A stretch of DNA of 5,878 bases from Desulfobacteraceae bacterium (GTDB taxonomy: Bacteria; Desulfobacterota; DSM-4660; Desulfatiglandales; Desulfatiglandaceae): assembly GCA_011042035.1 (NCBI GenBank), contig DQZA01000048.1, forward strand, positions 1-5,878, in the 5' to 3' direction. Below are positions 5,639 to 5,878 of this stretch, piece after piece. Every line of letters starts with the position of its first letter. The first letter of the stretch is position 1. The translations under genes and the position numbers were made by a program. The notes under the pieces are model-generated. The model was not told the DNA's origin. It searched no databases and was given only the letters and a program-made list of their open reading frames with translations.

Positions 5639-5777
5639 TCGCAAGGCCTCGTCCCGCCACGGGTACCAGTCCACGGCATTATATGCATGCTGCAAAAGGT
5701 AGGGACTTTTCTCCGAAATAAGCCTGTTTGGTATCTTCTTCGATTCTCGGTCCATCCGTTTTTCCTTTTGCTCTACA

Positions 5778-5805
5778 ATTATGCTATAATTTTTTATGAT
5801 AACAA
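5778..5805 (-). promoter_or_regulatory. Promoter-like sequence upstream of the YyaL relic and TPM operon
   Basis: The minus strand has TTGTTA (5805-5800), a 16-base A/T-rich spacer and CATAAT (5783-5778, five of six matches to TATAAT), about 23 bases upstream of the YyaL relic ATG. It was probably the promoter of the original yyaL gene. With the gene hollowed out and no terminator visible before 5529, it could now transcribe the TPM operon. Confidence 0.45.
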
Positions 5806-5878
5806 AAAAAGTCGCAAATAGGGAAACAATCAAATTAGTTAGTGCTATTTTACCGGCATGTTGCCTGATCACCAGTAC

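Larger units (their letters stand above)
5554..5755 (-). pseudogene. Hollowed relic of a YyaL/DUF255 thioredoxin-like protein gene
   Basis: ATG at 5755 (AAGGA just upstream) opens MDRESKKIPNRLISEKSPY, followed by LLQHAYNAVDWYPWRDEAL. This is the unmistakable N-terminus of the 600-700 residue YyaL family, in which a thioredoxin-like domain precedes an (alpha/alpha)6 barrel. The similarity stops right after DEAL. Shifted by one base, the sequence then reads CEGSVCKTPVTDPNK, a TGA (5596-5598), then TAMLEGSSGISRD and TGA at 5554-5556. CxxxxCxxPVTDPxxLxxxLE is the usual C-terminal tail of the family, and the internal TGA could derive from a Leu TTA. So about 38 N-terminal and 28 C-terminal codons are joined out of frame, with roughly 90% of the gene removed, including the CHWCHVM redox motif. 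In the first frame translation ends at TAA 5600. A start further upstream at 5872 lacks family similarity and is unlikely. Confidence 0.8.

Noticed and set aside
5083..5821. Long plus-strand open frames (128 and 143 codons) opposite the TPM gene and YyaL relic
   Set aside because: They lie antisense to a clear TPM-domain gene, have no family resemblance and arise from its codon composition.
5600..5872. A 90-residue minus-strand protein starting at 5872
   Set aside because: The first 39 residues have no family match, and the YyaL similarity begins at the internal Met (5755), which has a ribosome binding site and promoter. The frame is the start of a relic, not a complete gene.

Overview
The window looks like a chromosomal stretch from a Gram-negative bacterium, most probably a Desulfobacterota (deltaproteobacterial) lineage, possibly moderately thermophilic. 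This is inferred from gene style only: a long-form TrmB, a KamA-family radical SAM protein of the 'QCRP' type, a cyclic-nucleotide-binding/PilZ relic, a YyaL (DUF255) relic and a free-standing Smr protein beginning LDLHTF. No ribosomal RNA or tRNA gene is present to fix the taxonomy.

Layout. Bases 2-92 are thirteen gapless heptanucleotide units, ending just before the ribosome binding site of trmB (108-1034, +), which encodes the tRNA m7G46 methyltransferase. Everything downstream is on the minus strand. Tail to tail with trmB lies a wrecked gene for a cNMP-binding + PilZ protein (1031-1272). Next is an intact KamA-family radical SAM/PLP enzyme (1415-2563) with a good promoter about 210 bases upstream and a long leader. 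Beyond that is a relic of a MalK/UgpC-type sugar ABC transporter ATPase (2824-3118). Then comes a tight four-gene operon, read right to left: a secreted or membrane TPM-domain protein with a Gly-rich tail (5529-4744), a minimal nucleotidyltransferase (4731-4000), LemA (3997-3419) and a small Smr-domain protein (3409-3134). Spacings are only 12, 2 and 9 bases. Upstream of the operon sits a third wrecked gene, a YyaL/DUF255 thioredoxin-like protein (5755-5554), which keeps its own promoter-like sequence.

The most striking point is that at least two, and perhaps all three, wrecked genes are hollowed out rather than simply truncated. The YyaL and cNMP-PilZ relics keep a recognisable N-terminus and C-terminus, with the middle missing and a frame change at the junction. 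The ABC relic may follow the same pattern within its C-terminal domain. These relics are invisible to ordinary ORF calling because the tails are in another frame.

Functionally, the intact genes cover tRNA modification (TrmB), an amino-acid 2,3-aminomutase-like reaction of unassigned substrate (KamA family, with both lysine-recognising Asp residues replaced) and a TPM-nucleotidyltransferase-LemA envelope-associated operon of unknown role. The nucleotidyltransferase and TrmB each carry a substitution at a position usually considered catalytic.
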